Source: Poa pratensis (taxonomy: Eukaryota; Streptophyta; Magnoliopsida; Poales; Poaceae). From it: a stretch of DNA of 64,000 nucleotides. Made by a program: the position numbers and the translations under genes. This document shows, in pieces, positions 20,066-30,076 of the stretch (the stretch's first letter is position 1; every line of letters begins with the position of its first letter). The notes beneath the pieces were generated by a model. It was not told where the DNA came from. It made no database searches and worked only from the letters and a program-made list of their open reading frames with translations. The stretch spans positions 1,933,758-1,997,757 of the forward strand of contig CAMZMU010000060.1 in the NCBI GenBank assembly GCA_947311845.1, read 5' to 3'.

Positions 20066-21830
20066 ATGCCTCCGAGGAAGAAGGGAGACCCTGCGGCGTC
20101 CAAGCCGGTATCTCCCTCACGCACTCAAGCTTCAGCTGAACGTCGTGCTGCTGGCGCTCGGCGGAGCATCTCTCCGTCCCCGCCTCCCATGGAGAGGGTG
20201 GCGCCGGACGAAGTGGACGGTCGCGACAAGGACAACGGCCCTGGCGGAGTGGCAGCTCCAAAGGGCACCACCATGCCTCCTCCTCGCTCGGGGGAGAAGA
20301 GCGTCTGCAATGGCGCTGGCAAGGAGCCCACCGCTGGAGGAGGGATCCATGAGCAAGACCTCCGCGCACTCGCCTTCGGACGCGCAAGCTCGCCATGATG
20401 CTCTAGTCGCTGCCAAGGCCCTGATGCAGTTCCCTCCAAGCAGCGGCGATCCCAAGGTCTACCAAGAATGGAGGACTCGCGTCGAGAGGCTCCTCGACTT
20501 CGCCGATGGTGGTCCATGGGTCGAACCCACTCAAGCTCCCACCGTCGACGATCCCGGAGCAGCACAAGACAAGACACGTGATCCGCGAGGCCAGCCTCGT
20601 GGTGAACGTCAAGCTAAGACGGCGCCTCCTCGCACCGCGCCACCGATGGCTGATCGGCTAAACCGCGATCACGGCGAGGCCATCTCCATCGGGTCGTCTA
20701 CCTCGCGCAACCCAGATCTTCGTGACGAGCTCAACAGCCGTCAGAACGAGGATATGCGCACCCGCATCGAGCGTCGCCGAGAACGTCACCGCCGGGAAGA
20801 TCGGGGCATCGACCTCGCCGAAGGCTGCCTCGCCCTCGCCCCCGAGTTCCGCCACTTCAACTGGCCCAAGAAATTCAAGATCGACGTTCTCCGCTACGAC
20901 GGCACCACGAACCCCCGGGACTTTCTGCAGATCTACTCTCTTGCTGCGATGGTTGCCGGGGCCGACGAGGTCATGATGGCCAACTGGTTCCCATTGGCCC
21001 TGAAGGGAGACGCCCAGACTTGGCTTCTCAACCTTCCCAAGTGCTCCATCCGTTCCTGGCGGGCACTGAAGGAGCAGTTTCTGGGGGCTTTCCAAGGCGG
21101 GTACGAGCGCCCGGGGGCTCCCAGTGATCTCCACGACTTCAAGCAGCTGCCGGGTGAAACTCTCCGCAAGTTCATCCAGCGCTTCACCCAGAAGATGAAC
21201 ACCATCCCGTGCATCAAGGAGGAGTTGGTGATCCAGTCCTTCCACGCCAACGTCCGCAACCCCAAGATGCGCGAGAAGCTGAGCATCCATCGCGTCGAGT
21301 CTGCTCGTAAGCTCTGGGAGCTTGCAGATCGGTGCGCTCGAGCTGAAGAAGGAGCCAAGTTCCCCGGGGAGGATGAACCCGAGGACAAGGTCGCTCCAGC
21401 CAAGAACAAGAAGCGGGACCCTGGACCCGACAAGCGGATCTTCGTCACCGAGCCTCTTCCGAAGAAGACCAAGCCCGCGCCGACTTCCGAGGAAGAAGGT
21501 GAAGGTGATCCCTGGTGCCACATCCATCCAGAAGGCAACCACTTGCTCAAGGACTGCCGCATGCTCAAGAACCTCGCCATCCGGGAGCAACGCCGAGCTG
21601 ATGGGGTCAGTCAAGACGGTTGCTACAACTGCGGCACTGCCGGGCACATCGCTCGTGACTGTCCCACGGGTCGCCAAGGCGGAGGCGGCCGTGGATGGAA
21701 CCGAGGCGGTGGCCGCGGGGGCCTGGAGGAGGACGCGGCGGTCAAGGTGGTCGCGGGTACAACACTCCGGAGGCCGCCCACGGCGGCAACGGGGAAGCTC
21801 CGGCTCCCCAAGGAGGCAACGGCGGCAAGT
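20066..21830 (+). pseudogene. gag: El-2 gag
   Basis: The likely start is ATG at 20066 (MPPRKKGDPAAS, basic N-terminus), which runs to 20398. The frame then shifts near 20350 to the main gag frame. That frame carries the retrotransposon gag capsid domain (ANWFPLALKGDAQTWLLNL, ETLRKFIQRFTQKMNTIP, about 20970-21330), then a lysine/glutamate-rich linker and a CCHC zinc knuckle CYNCGTAGHIARDC at 21620-21661, followed by a glycine/arginine-rich tail. Gag forms particles and binds RNA in the cytoplasm. Full domain content is present, but the frameshift means no intact Gag from this copy unless it is a sequencing or recoding effect. Confidence 0.85.
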
Positions 21831-22654
21831 ATCAAGAAGTCACTGGAGTTGTCGGGTGCATCCACGGAGGGTCTTCTCTGCCTCCCTCCAACGGCGCCTG
21901 CAAGAGACTTGTCCGGGAGCTGAACGCGGTTGCTTCTGCTCCGTCCAAGCCCCTGGACTGGTCAGTCAAGTCATCACCTTCGACCCAGAAGACCACCCTG
22001 CAACACTGCCGGGGTCGGGACCCTGCCGCTGATCGTGTCGCCCGTCATCCACAACTACAAGGTCACCAAGATGCTGGTCGACGGAGGCTCCAGCCTCAAC
22101 TTGCTGACGGCGAAGGTCCTGGCTATCCTTCAAATTCCCCTGTCTCGCCTGCAAGACACCGGGTGTTCCAAGGCGTGAACGGAAGTGTTACTCGACCCCT
22201 CGGGAAGATCACCCTTCCGGTCACCTTCGGCGACTCCAAGAACTTCCGCACCGAGGAAATCGTCTTCGACATCGCCGACACTCCGCTACCGTACAACGGC
22301 ATACTTGGCAGACCTGCTCTGGCCAAGTTCATGGCCGTCTCCCACTTCGCCTACAACATGCTGAAGATTCCGGCGCCGTGGGGTGTGATCAAGGTCAAGG
22401 CCGACATCGACGATGCTATCTACTGCGTTCACCAGCTGAACCAGACGGTGGCAATCATGGCGGATGTCCCTCAAGGTGTACAGGAGGATGATGATGGGGC
22501 TCTCCCCGGGGGCGAAGGGCACCCTGGGGGCTCCACATCTACTCCCCCCAAGAAGGCGCCATTCCATGGCGATCCGCAGCTGACCAAGAAGGTGGCGCTA
22601 ACCAGCGACGGAGTTCGCTCCATCACCATCGGCGCCCGCCTCACCGACAAATAG
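21831..22654 (+). pseudogene. pol: El-2 aspartic protease region
   Basis: The active site LVDGGSSLNLL is near 22074-22105, with the DxGS-type motif of retroelement proteases. The C-terminal half continues in another frame from about 22165: VTRPLGKITLPVTFGDSKNF, LPYNGILGRPALAKFMAVSH. It ends at UAG 22652-22654. At least two frameshifts occur (near 22000 and near 22165). The protease would cut the polyprotein. The last frame is the same as that of the reverse transcriptase, separated only by the UAG. Confidence 0.82.
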
Positions 22655-22665
22655 GAAAGCGCGCT
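22649..22665 (+). promoter_or_regulatory. Candidate stop-codon readthrough site between PR and RT in El-2
   Basis: AAATAGGAAAGCGCGCT, with UAG at 22652-22654. The upstream protease frame and downstream reverse transcriptase frame are the same, and no other stop lies between them. The same 17 bases occur at the same place in El-3 and El-4. UAG followed by G is a known leaky context (for example murine leukaemia virus). Function is inferred. Confidence 0.6.
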
Positions 22666-24720
22666 CGTCGCCTTCCTTCGGGAAAACTCTGACGTCTTCG
22701 CGTGGGAGGCGTCAGGTTTACCCGGCGTTCCAAGGGAGGTGATCGAGCACAAACTGGCGGTCAATCCGGGGGCTCGCCCCGTGAAGCAGGTTCTCCGGAA
22801 CCAAAGCAAGGAAAAGCTGGAATTCATCATCGCCGAGGTGGACAAGTTGATAGAAGCTGGTGTCATCCGGTCGGTTCCCCATCCAAGCTGGGTGGCCAAC
22901 CCCGTGGTGGTACCGAAGCCCATGACCTTCAAGTGGAGACTCTGCATCGACTTCACAGACCTGAATAAGGCCTGTCCCAAGGACCCTTTCCCCCTGCCGC
23001 GGATCGACATGATCGTGGATTCCACGGCCGGGTGCGAGCTGCTGTGTTTCTTGGACGCCTTCTCCGGGTACCACCAGATCATGATGTCACTCGAGGACCA
23101 AGAGAAGACGGCCTTCATCACTCCCAAGGGCTGCTACTGCTACACCCGGATGCCTTTTGGCCTCCGGAACGCCGGCGCTACCTTCCAGCGCGCAATGCAA
23201 GCATGCCTTGGGTCACAGCTGGGCCGCAACGTTGAAGCGTACATCGACGACATCGTGGTCAAGACCCGGTACAAGGACTCCCTCATCCAAGACCTGCACG
23301 AGACCTTCGAGAACCTCCGCCGGGTCAACTTCAAGCTCAACCCCGACAAGTGCGTGTTCGGGGTCCCCTCCGGCAAGCTGCTGGGTTTCCTGGTCTCTCA
23401 CCGAGGGATCGAGGCGAATCCGGACAAAATCAAGGCAATCGAGCGCATGGAGGCGCCCCGGCGGGTCAAGGACGTACAGCGCCTCAACGGGTGCATCACT
23501 GCACTCGGGCGCTTCATCTCAAGGCTTGGGGAGCGGGCCTTACCGTTCTTCAGGCTGCTCAAGAAGTCAGGCCCCGTGGAGTGGACCTCCGAGGCCGAGG
23601 AAGCCCTGCAGTCCCTTAAGCGCTACCTCGCCTCGCCACCAATCCTCGTGGCACCAGAAGAGAAGGAGCCCCTACTACTGTACATTGCTGCCACCAACCA
23701 GGTGATCAGCGCTGTGCTTGTGGTAGAGCGTGACGCTCCTCCGAAGAAGTCAAGCAAGATCAAGGGCAAGCGACCCGGGAACTCTCTCCCGGGACAACCG
23801 TGCAAGAAAAGGCTGCCGGGTGACCAGGGGTCTCGCGATCCTGACGTCACTGCAACCTTACCAGACGGTGCGGAGCCCGTCGGGAATGGAGAATCTCCCT
23901 CCGACGAGACTTCGCCGGGGCTACCTCGTCCCCACCCCAAGACGTCGACGTGGAGGAAGCCGAGCCCTCTCAGGACTCGGCGACCCGCAAGGTGCAGCAC
24001 CCGGTCTACTTCGTCAGCGCAGTGCTGCGCGACGCCCGGGAGCGGTACCCCATGATGCAGAAGCTGCTGCTGGCAATCCTCATTGCCTCCCGCAAGATGA
24101 GGCCGTACTTCCAAAGCCATCCCATCACGGTGGTGTCCAAGTACAACCTAAGAAGCCCCCTGGAGAACCCACTTGCCACTGGTCGCATATCATGGTGGGC
24201 CATGGAGCTTCAAGGTTTCGGTCTCAAGTTCGAGCACACGGACAACATCAAGAGTCAGGCGCTGGCGGACTTCACGGCCGAGTGGACCGAGACGGCGTTC
24301 GACGACCCGGAAGAGGAAACCTGCCTCCCCGGGAAGGAAGATCCTAGCGCCTGGACCATGCACTTCGACGGCTCCTACACCAAGGGGAAAGGAGGTGCTG
24401 GGGTTGTCCTAACCTCACCAACCGGGGACCGGCTGAAGTACGTCGTCCAGATGCACTACCAAGGGAACATCTCCAACAACACGGCGGAGTACGAGGGCCT
24501 GCTCGCAGGACTTCGTGCTGCCATCGGCCTCGGCATCAACAAGATCGTCGTCAAGGGTGACTCTCAGTTAGTCATCAAACAAGTGAACAAGGAGTACGCG
24601 TGCCCTCAGATGGCACCATACGTTGAGAGGTCTGGAAGCTGCAGCGGCGCTTCGACAACTTCCGGGCTGTGTACGTCCCACGGGAGAAAACACGGCCGCG
24701 GATGAGCTATCGCAGGTGGC
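22655..24720 (+). pseudogene. pol: El-2 reverse transcriptase and RNase H
   Basis: Reverse transcriptase: WRLCIDFTDLNKACPKDPFPLP, LCFLDAFSGYHQI, MPFGLRNAGATFQR, catalytic YIDD at 23240-23251, GKLLGFLVSHRGIEANP. The thumb and connection run to about 23735 (LYIAATNQVISAVLV). A frameshift near 23760-23990 leads to the RNase H frame: HPVYFVSAVL, MHFDGSYTKGKGGAG, NNTAEYEGLLAGL, VKGDSQLVIKQV. All RNase H acidic residues are present. A further frameshift falls near 24620. The enzyme copies element RNA to DNA in the particle; this copy is disrupted by the frameshifts. Confidence 0.92.
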
Positions 24721-26179
24721 GTCCAAGCAAGAACCAGTGCCTCCCGGGATCTACATCGAGGTCCTCAGGCGACCTTCGATCCACCCGAGAGGCTCGCGAC
24801 AAGATCTGCGCCGGGGGCTGGCGACCCTTCTACCTCGACAACACGGGTAGCCAGCCCAGAAGCTCAAGACCCGGCAGCCCCTCTGCGGAGGAAGCTATGC
24901 TTTCTTTCCGTCGGATGGTGCTACCGGTGGAAGGAACCCACCCACCCTGGGCCCGGGACATCGTCAAGTACATCATGGAGCACGCCCTCCCGGAGGATGA
25001 TCACGACGCCGAGCGGGTGGCTCGTCAAGCCAAGCTCTACGTCATGATCGACGGCGAGCTCTACCGGCGACGGGACAACGGAGTCAAGCTCCGCTGCATC
25101 CCTCAAGAACAAGGCCAAGTACTGCTACGGGACATCCACGAGGGCACATGTTCAAGTCATGTGGCATCAAGATCACTGGCGGGTAAAGTTTTTCGTCACG
25201 GGTTCTACTGGCCAACAGTCCTCAGTGATGCGAGCAGCTAGTCAAGACCTGTGAAGCCTGCCAGTACTATGCGAAGAACATACATCAGCCGGCGCAAGCT
25301 CTGCAGCCAATTCCAATCTCCTGGCCGTTCGCGGTCTGGGGGCTGGACATCGTGGGAAGATACCGAAGTCTGTCGGGGGCCATGAATACCTTTTCGTGGC
25401 CATCGACAAGTTCACAAAGTGGGTGGAAGTGATGCCAGTACCAAGACAGACAGCTCAAGCAGCCATCAAGTTCATTGAAGGGATCGTGTACCGCTTCGGA
25501 GTACCCAACAGAATCATAACGGACAATGGCTCTCAGTTCACAAGCCGATCCTTCCTCAACTTCTGTGAAGAGCTGGGAATCAAGGTGTGTTTTGCCTCGG
25601 TGTCCTACCCAAGGTGCAATGGGCAAGTGGAGCGAGCCAATGCGGAGGTCCTAAAGGGTTTGAAGACCAAGGCCTTTGACAAGTTAGAAGACAAGGGCAA
25701 GAACTGGATTGAGCATCTACCAAGTGTCTTGTGGTCCCTCAGAACCACACCAAGCAGAGCCACTCAAGAAACACCATTCTTCCTTGTCTATGGAGCAGAA
25801 GCCGTCTTGCCAACAGAGCTCAGGCATGGATCCCCCCGGGTACTTGCCTATGATGAAGACGCACAAGCTGAGAGGAGGATTGATGACATCAACTTCCTGG
25901 AAGAGGTGCGGTGTCGAGCTTCTTTACGATCTGCTCGATACCAGCAAGGGCTCCGCCGCTATCATGATCGCCATATCCGTTCACGGGTACTGGAACCCGG
26001 AGACCTGGTTCTCCGCAAGAAGCAGAAGCTTGATAACATGAACAAGTGTCGTCCAAGTGGGAAGGACCTTATCGGGTGACGCATACCCTGAGACCCGGAG
26101 CTGTTTATCTGGAGGACGAGAAAGGCAGGCCGGAGGGCAACGCCTGGAACATCGAGAATCTCCGGAAATTCTACCCCTG
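24721..26179 (+). pseudogene. pol: El-2 integrase
   Basis: The N-terminal zinc-binding region (HEGTCSSH..GFYWPTV, then TCEACQYYAKN) is split by a frame change near 25235. The core is WGLDIVGRY, ITDNGSQF, and NGQVERANAEV, giving the DD(E) triad, all intact in the frame 25396-26079. The C-terminal GPYRVTH..AWNIENLRKFYP lies after another frameshift near 26040 and ends at 26179. Integrase inserts cDNA. Downstream lies the convergent antisense region. Confidence 0.9.
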
Positions 26180-27207
26180 AATACGAACATGAATCGCAGA
26201 TAGTTCGAGTCAACTAAGCACGCCCAAGGGGCTAGTGTTCTGTATAAGGGTGTAAGAATCGTCGCCAAGGAATAAAAGATAAGTTTTTCAATTCCGTGAG
26301 CCTCTCTTGTTGTCGTGAAGTGTGTTATCCGTAACAACCCCCAAGCAGGGGGCTGACATGGTGCCGGTGGCTGACAGGTCGAGCGCGAGTAGCCTATCAG
26401 TAGGCGCTGCCACCTGATCGTGCCGTACTGCCGCGGTAAGAAGTGGAACGGGCAGTGCTGTGTTTTAAAGAACATAAACACAGAAATGCACATTCAACTT
26501 TGCTTGCGGGTTGCTCCGGATGAAACACTTTCACGACATGTAAGGGAGGGTCCATTCTTTTCCTACTGAAAGTGTGTTATGTGTAGCGCCTCTCCCGGGA
26601 CAGGAATGGATGCTGAAGAGCGGCTCAGGAGCTGGGTACCCGGGAAGGACAGAGCAGATCAAGAGCACGGCAAAAATCAGCTAAGTCTTTGCATGTGCAT
26701 CTTGCATTCTAGGCATAATATCTCGCTCGGAGTCAATATACCACCAACCTGCGCATGCTTGACAGTTGATGAGAACCTTTGCGGGGGTAATGCGTCCTCC
26801 CCGGCGAACGGTCAGATTTCCCTTCTGGCCTAGTACCCGTGGCTGTGGAGTGGACTCCCGGAAGGCATAGTGCTCTTAGGGGTGCTGCTACCGGTACAGG
26901 CGGTTAGAGTACTTGTCACCTAAGAGATCTCCTCTGAAAACTTGACGGCGCGTTAGTGCAAGGGAGGTTTGGGAAATGACCCCGGGAGTTGAGCCCTAGG
27001 ATTGCATTCATCTGAACTTACATTCTGAATTTACAATTCTGAGTTACATTCAGTCGAAGCTTTCCCTGGATACATATCTAGCCTATGCTACTAAGGCCAG
27101 CTCAGAGCTCCTGGCTGCGCAGATCTGTCTTCTGTTTTATTGCCTGCCGGGTGAACTCCGGACTCCCGGGGACGCCTGGGATGAAGGAGGGCATTCGCGC
27201 AGGATCT
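26180..27207 (+). other. El-2 spacer between integrase and antisense genes
   Basis: About 1 kb with only short frames. It would hold the 3' UTR of the first antisense gene and perhaps its poly(A) signals. I see no protein domain. Confidence 0.5.
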
Positions 27208-27678
27208 TCAGGGGTCCCACGGGCCGGGGAACTTCCGGGCAAACCCCGGCACATGCTGGCTGCAGAGGAGGTGCACGTGGTCCACGAACTTATCCATGAT
27301 GTCTTCCTCATCCTGTACGAAGGGAAGAAATCGAGTCAAGGCGTAGGATCTTCCCAAGGGTCGTATTGCCAGAACCAGGCAACCTTACCTTGAAGACATC
27401 GTCAAGGTCGCAGAGGAGGCGGATCAATCTCTGATTGCCTGCGGCCTCCTTCCACAGCTCCATCTTGATGGTGTCCTTCCGGGTCGCCAGCGCCACCGAC
27501 GCTTCCATGGCAGCAGAACCGGCGATGTTTCCCACCGCGGGGAAAACCAAGGAGACCCGAGGGCGGGGAACGACCTCGTGATTCGGGTTTCCGCCCTCGT
27601 GGGCGCCTCAACCGTGCCTCGGAAGACGGACTCCGCCGTCGACACGTCGGACAAGGCCCTCTCTGCTTCGCCAGACAT
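27208..27678 (-). pseudogene. El-2 antisense gene 1: two-exon protein of unknown function
   Basis: Minus strand. ATG at 27678 (MSGEAERALSDVSTAES..), exon 1 to 27389, a GT-AG intron at 27313-27388 (GTAAGG..ACAG, 76 bp), and exon 2 to a stop at 27208-27210. The readable C-terminal part is TIKMELWKEAAGNQRLIRLLCDLDDVFK joined to DEEDIMDKFVDHVHLLCSQHV, which runs smoothly across the splice. One frameshift lies in exon 1 (about 27540). I do not recognise the domain. It has its own TATA box at 27763-27774 and faces the sense pol. Confidence 0.6.
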
Positions 27679-27762
27679 TGTTCTGCGGGGCGTGGAGAGG
27701 CAAGGGAAGAAGAGGAGCGGAACAAGGCGAGAAGGTGTGTCAAGGGAGATGGAGTCTGGAGG

Positions 27763-27774
27763 GTCTTTTATAGG
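27763..27774 (-). promoter_or_regulatory. TATA box of El-2 antisense gene 1
   Basis: CCTATAAAAGAC on the minus strand, about 90 bases upstream of the ATG at 27678, with a pyrimidine-rich leader between. Confidence 0.65.
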
Positions 27775-28078
27775 CCTCCCACGCTCCACCTACCCCTTGG
27801 CGCTACGGCTGCTGCAGTAATGGGAGCGCGTTTTGCAAAAAACTCGTTCTCATTCACACGGACGCGACACAGAGACAAGGAGGAAACAAGATCTTCTTCA
27901 TTTACAAGGACTACAAGGGGACGATCTTTTTTACAACAAAAAGGTTGACTCCGTCGAGCAAGGAGCACCGCCGTACAATGGAAGCCGCTACTTCCAGAAG
28001 TACGTCGTCAAGGCGCCGAGGAGGAGGTCAACGAGGTCTCCATGGCGCCCGTCCGAAGCTCCTCGCCTTCAGGAAGAC

Positions 28079-28646
28079 GAGCTCCCCTCGACCTTGATGT
28101 CAGATGAGTTTTCCTCATCTTCATCCTTGTCGTAGGAGCTCAAACTGCCGCTGCTGCTCTCCATGCAGCACTCCACGTCCGCCATCGACACCGAAGATCT
28201 TCACGGAGAGCGTCGCATCTCCGTCGTACCGGAACGCCAAGCATTGCCCCCGGACAGGCGGCGGGCACGGGAGAACGACTTCCACCCCGGACCCAGAAGC
28301 ATGGCGCCTTCAGTGGTGCGCTCCGCCATGGCCCAGGAGGAGCCATTGGGGCAGCCTTCCACTTGCAGCCAGAAGCCGGAAGGTCCATGTCCTCCGTCGC
28401 CATCGCGAAGGAATCCGGCAGGGAGCCGGCTGCGAGGCCTGTGGTTCAGATCCACGATGAACTCGAACGGCGCGAAGCTGGTATGAACCATGCTTCTAGG
28501 AGGGGGAGCAGCGGTGCCGCGGCCTCCCCGGCCGCGACCGCGAATCCCACGACCTCGCGGAACAGCTCGACCACGAGTGGAGGGGCCACTCTCGCAGCAG
28601 CTGAAGAAGAACGAGGGCGCCCAACTCCTCTCCTCGCTCTCGCCAT
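28079..28646 (-). pseudogene. El-2 antisense gene 2: B3 DNA-binding-domain protein
   Basis: A possible ATG is at 28646. An arginine/glycine-rich segment (RGRGIRGRGRGGRG) precedes a B3-type domain: FEFIVDLNHRPRSRLPAGFL, GFWLQVEGCPNGSSW, EGAMLLGPGWKSFSRA, then in another frame AFRYDGDATLSVKIFGVDG. The tail is serine/acidic (SSYDKDEDEENSSD) and ends at 28079-28081. 'LL.PGWKSF' and 'YDGDATLSVKIF' correspond to the conserved B3 strands seen also in El-1. At least three frame changes break the gene. It lies between integrase and 3' LTR, transcribed against the element, with a TATA box at 28723-28732. Confidence 0.7.
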
Positions 28647-28722
28647 TGGCGCTGGCAGCTTGTGGGGAGGCCTAGAGTTGGACTGAGGAAGAAGATGAAC
28701 AAGAGAGCCAGGGGTGCGCCTC

Positions 28723-28732
28723 GCTTTTATAG
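28723..28732 (-). promoter_or_regulatory. TATA box of El-2 antisense B3 gene
   Basis: CTATAAAAGC on the minus strand, about 80 bases before the candidate start codon and about 220 bases inside the 3' LTR. Confidence 0.65.
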
Positions 28733-28942
28733 CCGCGGCGGCGCCTCTGTCAGGCGTCTCCTCGGTTCTTCCGTTACTGGGAATCGAGAGGGCCACCGCA
28801 GTTACTCCCCCAAGTGGAGTAACTCCAAGACCTTCAAGGCCACCAACGGAGCAGAGCAAGAAGACCAGGTGCCCGGGGACCCACTTTGACCTATCTTTAG
28901 GCCATGGCCCCGGCAGCTGGAGCAAGAGCCGCCGGGACCATG

Positions 28943-28954
28943 CCCGGGGGCTAC
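28943..28954 (+). other. El-2 polypurine tract region
   Basis: CCCGGGGGCTAC directly before the 3' LTR. The same 12 bases precede the El-3 3' LTR. Confidence 0.6.
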
Positions 28955-29901
28955 TGTCGCATCAGTGGAACATGGGGTTCCCCTAGTACTGCCAAAGTGG
29001 GTCCACCCCATGTGGGCCCAAGATGAAGATGGACAAGACCAAGACTCAAGTCAAGCTGGCGGGTTCACCGTCAGGACACGCAAGGCCTACATCGACAAAG
29101 GGCTCCGGTCCTGGGGACCTGTCGGGTCCCCGAACCAAGAAAGAAGGCCAGGAAGGACCCGAGAGCTCGAGCTCCCGGCAGGAGACCAGGCTCCCTCTCG
29201 GGTACTTCCCCACGTCCCTGTGGATAAGCTCTCCACCTCACCGCGGAAGACTTGGGAAGCAAGGCGAAGGCAGCGCGGGCGGGAAGCACATCCCGTGGTG
29301 GTGTCAGCTCCTGTCCACCCCCAGGCGGACGCTCCCACCTAACCCAGAGGAGACGCTAGGCTGAGGAGAGGCCACGTCTCCTCCTAAACTAGATGAGGAG
29401 GGTCCTTCACCCCGAAGGTCCCTCATGTCCCTCACGTGACCCTGTGGCAACCCCTTAGCCTATAAAAGGAGGACCAAGGCACGGAGGAGGGGAGGGAAAA
29501 AGGAGAAGAAACACAAGGTCGAACCAAGGCACAAGTCCGACCAGAGCAAGACTAGACTAGGGCTGCGAAGGAAGAGGGGAAGGTGATCTCCTCCGGGTCA
29601 GGATCTGTCCTTCTTCTACCTCCAGCCAAAACCCTTCCGGGTACCCCATCCGGGAGGATCCATTGTAAGCTACACTATGAAGAACCCATCAATCCAGACA
29701 TGCAGGAGTAGGGCTTTTAGCCTCCGGCGGCCTGAACCTGGGTAGCTCCTTGTGTCCCTTTGGTTGCATGCTTTGATCGTGGAGAGGAGAGCTTGATCTA
29801 GACTCCGCCCGAGAAGACGATTCTCAGCCTCCTTCGCGCCCCGTGCCGAACCTAAATGGGGGTATGCTATACTCCCAGTGTCCGTGCATCGAGACACGAC
29901 A
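28955..29901 (+). repeat. El-2 3' LTR (947 bp)
   Basis: Matches 19047-19991 with about 25 differences counted by eye, and is followed by GGGCT. Confidence 0.95.
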
Positions 29902-30076
29902 GGGCTTGTTTTAAACCATAAAGAGTTTTATCAAGCTTGCAAATATGTTGCGGGAAAAGTGGATCTTCAAAACCAGGAGGTTGTTTCATATAAACTTCCT
30001 CTTCCAGAACACCATGTAAGAACACATTCTTCACGTCTGGCTGTCGTAGATTCCATCCTTTGGAAACAGAAATAGC
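29902..30076 (-). pseudogene. pol: Copia pol fragment between El-2 and El-3
   Basis: A 175-base island. On the minus strand it reads [37 protein letters not shown] and [13 protein letters not shown], a typical copia reverse transcriptase segment. It continues from the 57.8-kb fragment on the right and into the 19.0-kb fragment on the left. It is bounded by the two target duplications GGGCT and ATAGC. No stop codon is seen within it. Confidence 0.9.

Larger units (their letters stand above)
19047..29901 (+). mobile_element. El-2: full-length Ty3/gypsy retrotransposon (10,855 bp)
   Basis: LTRs at 19047-19991 and 28955-29901, flanked by the 5-bp duplication GGGCT (19042-19046, 29902-29906). Order: LTR, primer site, gag, protease, UAG, reverse transcriptase, RNase H, integrase, spacer, two antisense genes, purine tract, LTR. 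The two LTRs differ at about 25 sites by eye (about 2.6%). At the rate often used for grasses (1.3e-8 per site per year) that is near one million years. It is inserted in the copia reverse transcriptase. Several frameshifts in gag and pol make this copy non-autonomous. Confidence 0.93.

Noticed and set aside
20658..21677. 339-codon minus-strand frame in El-2
   Set aside because: It is the complement of the gag capsid and zinc-knuckle coding sequence; high GC leaves the opposite strand open by chance.
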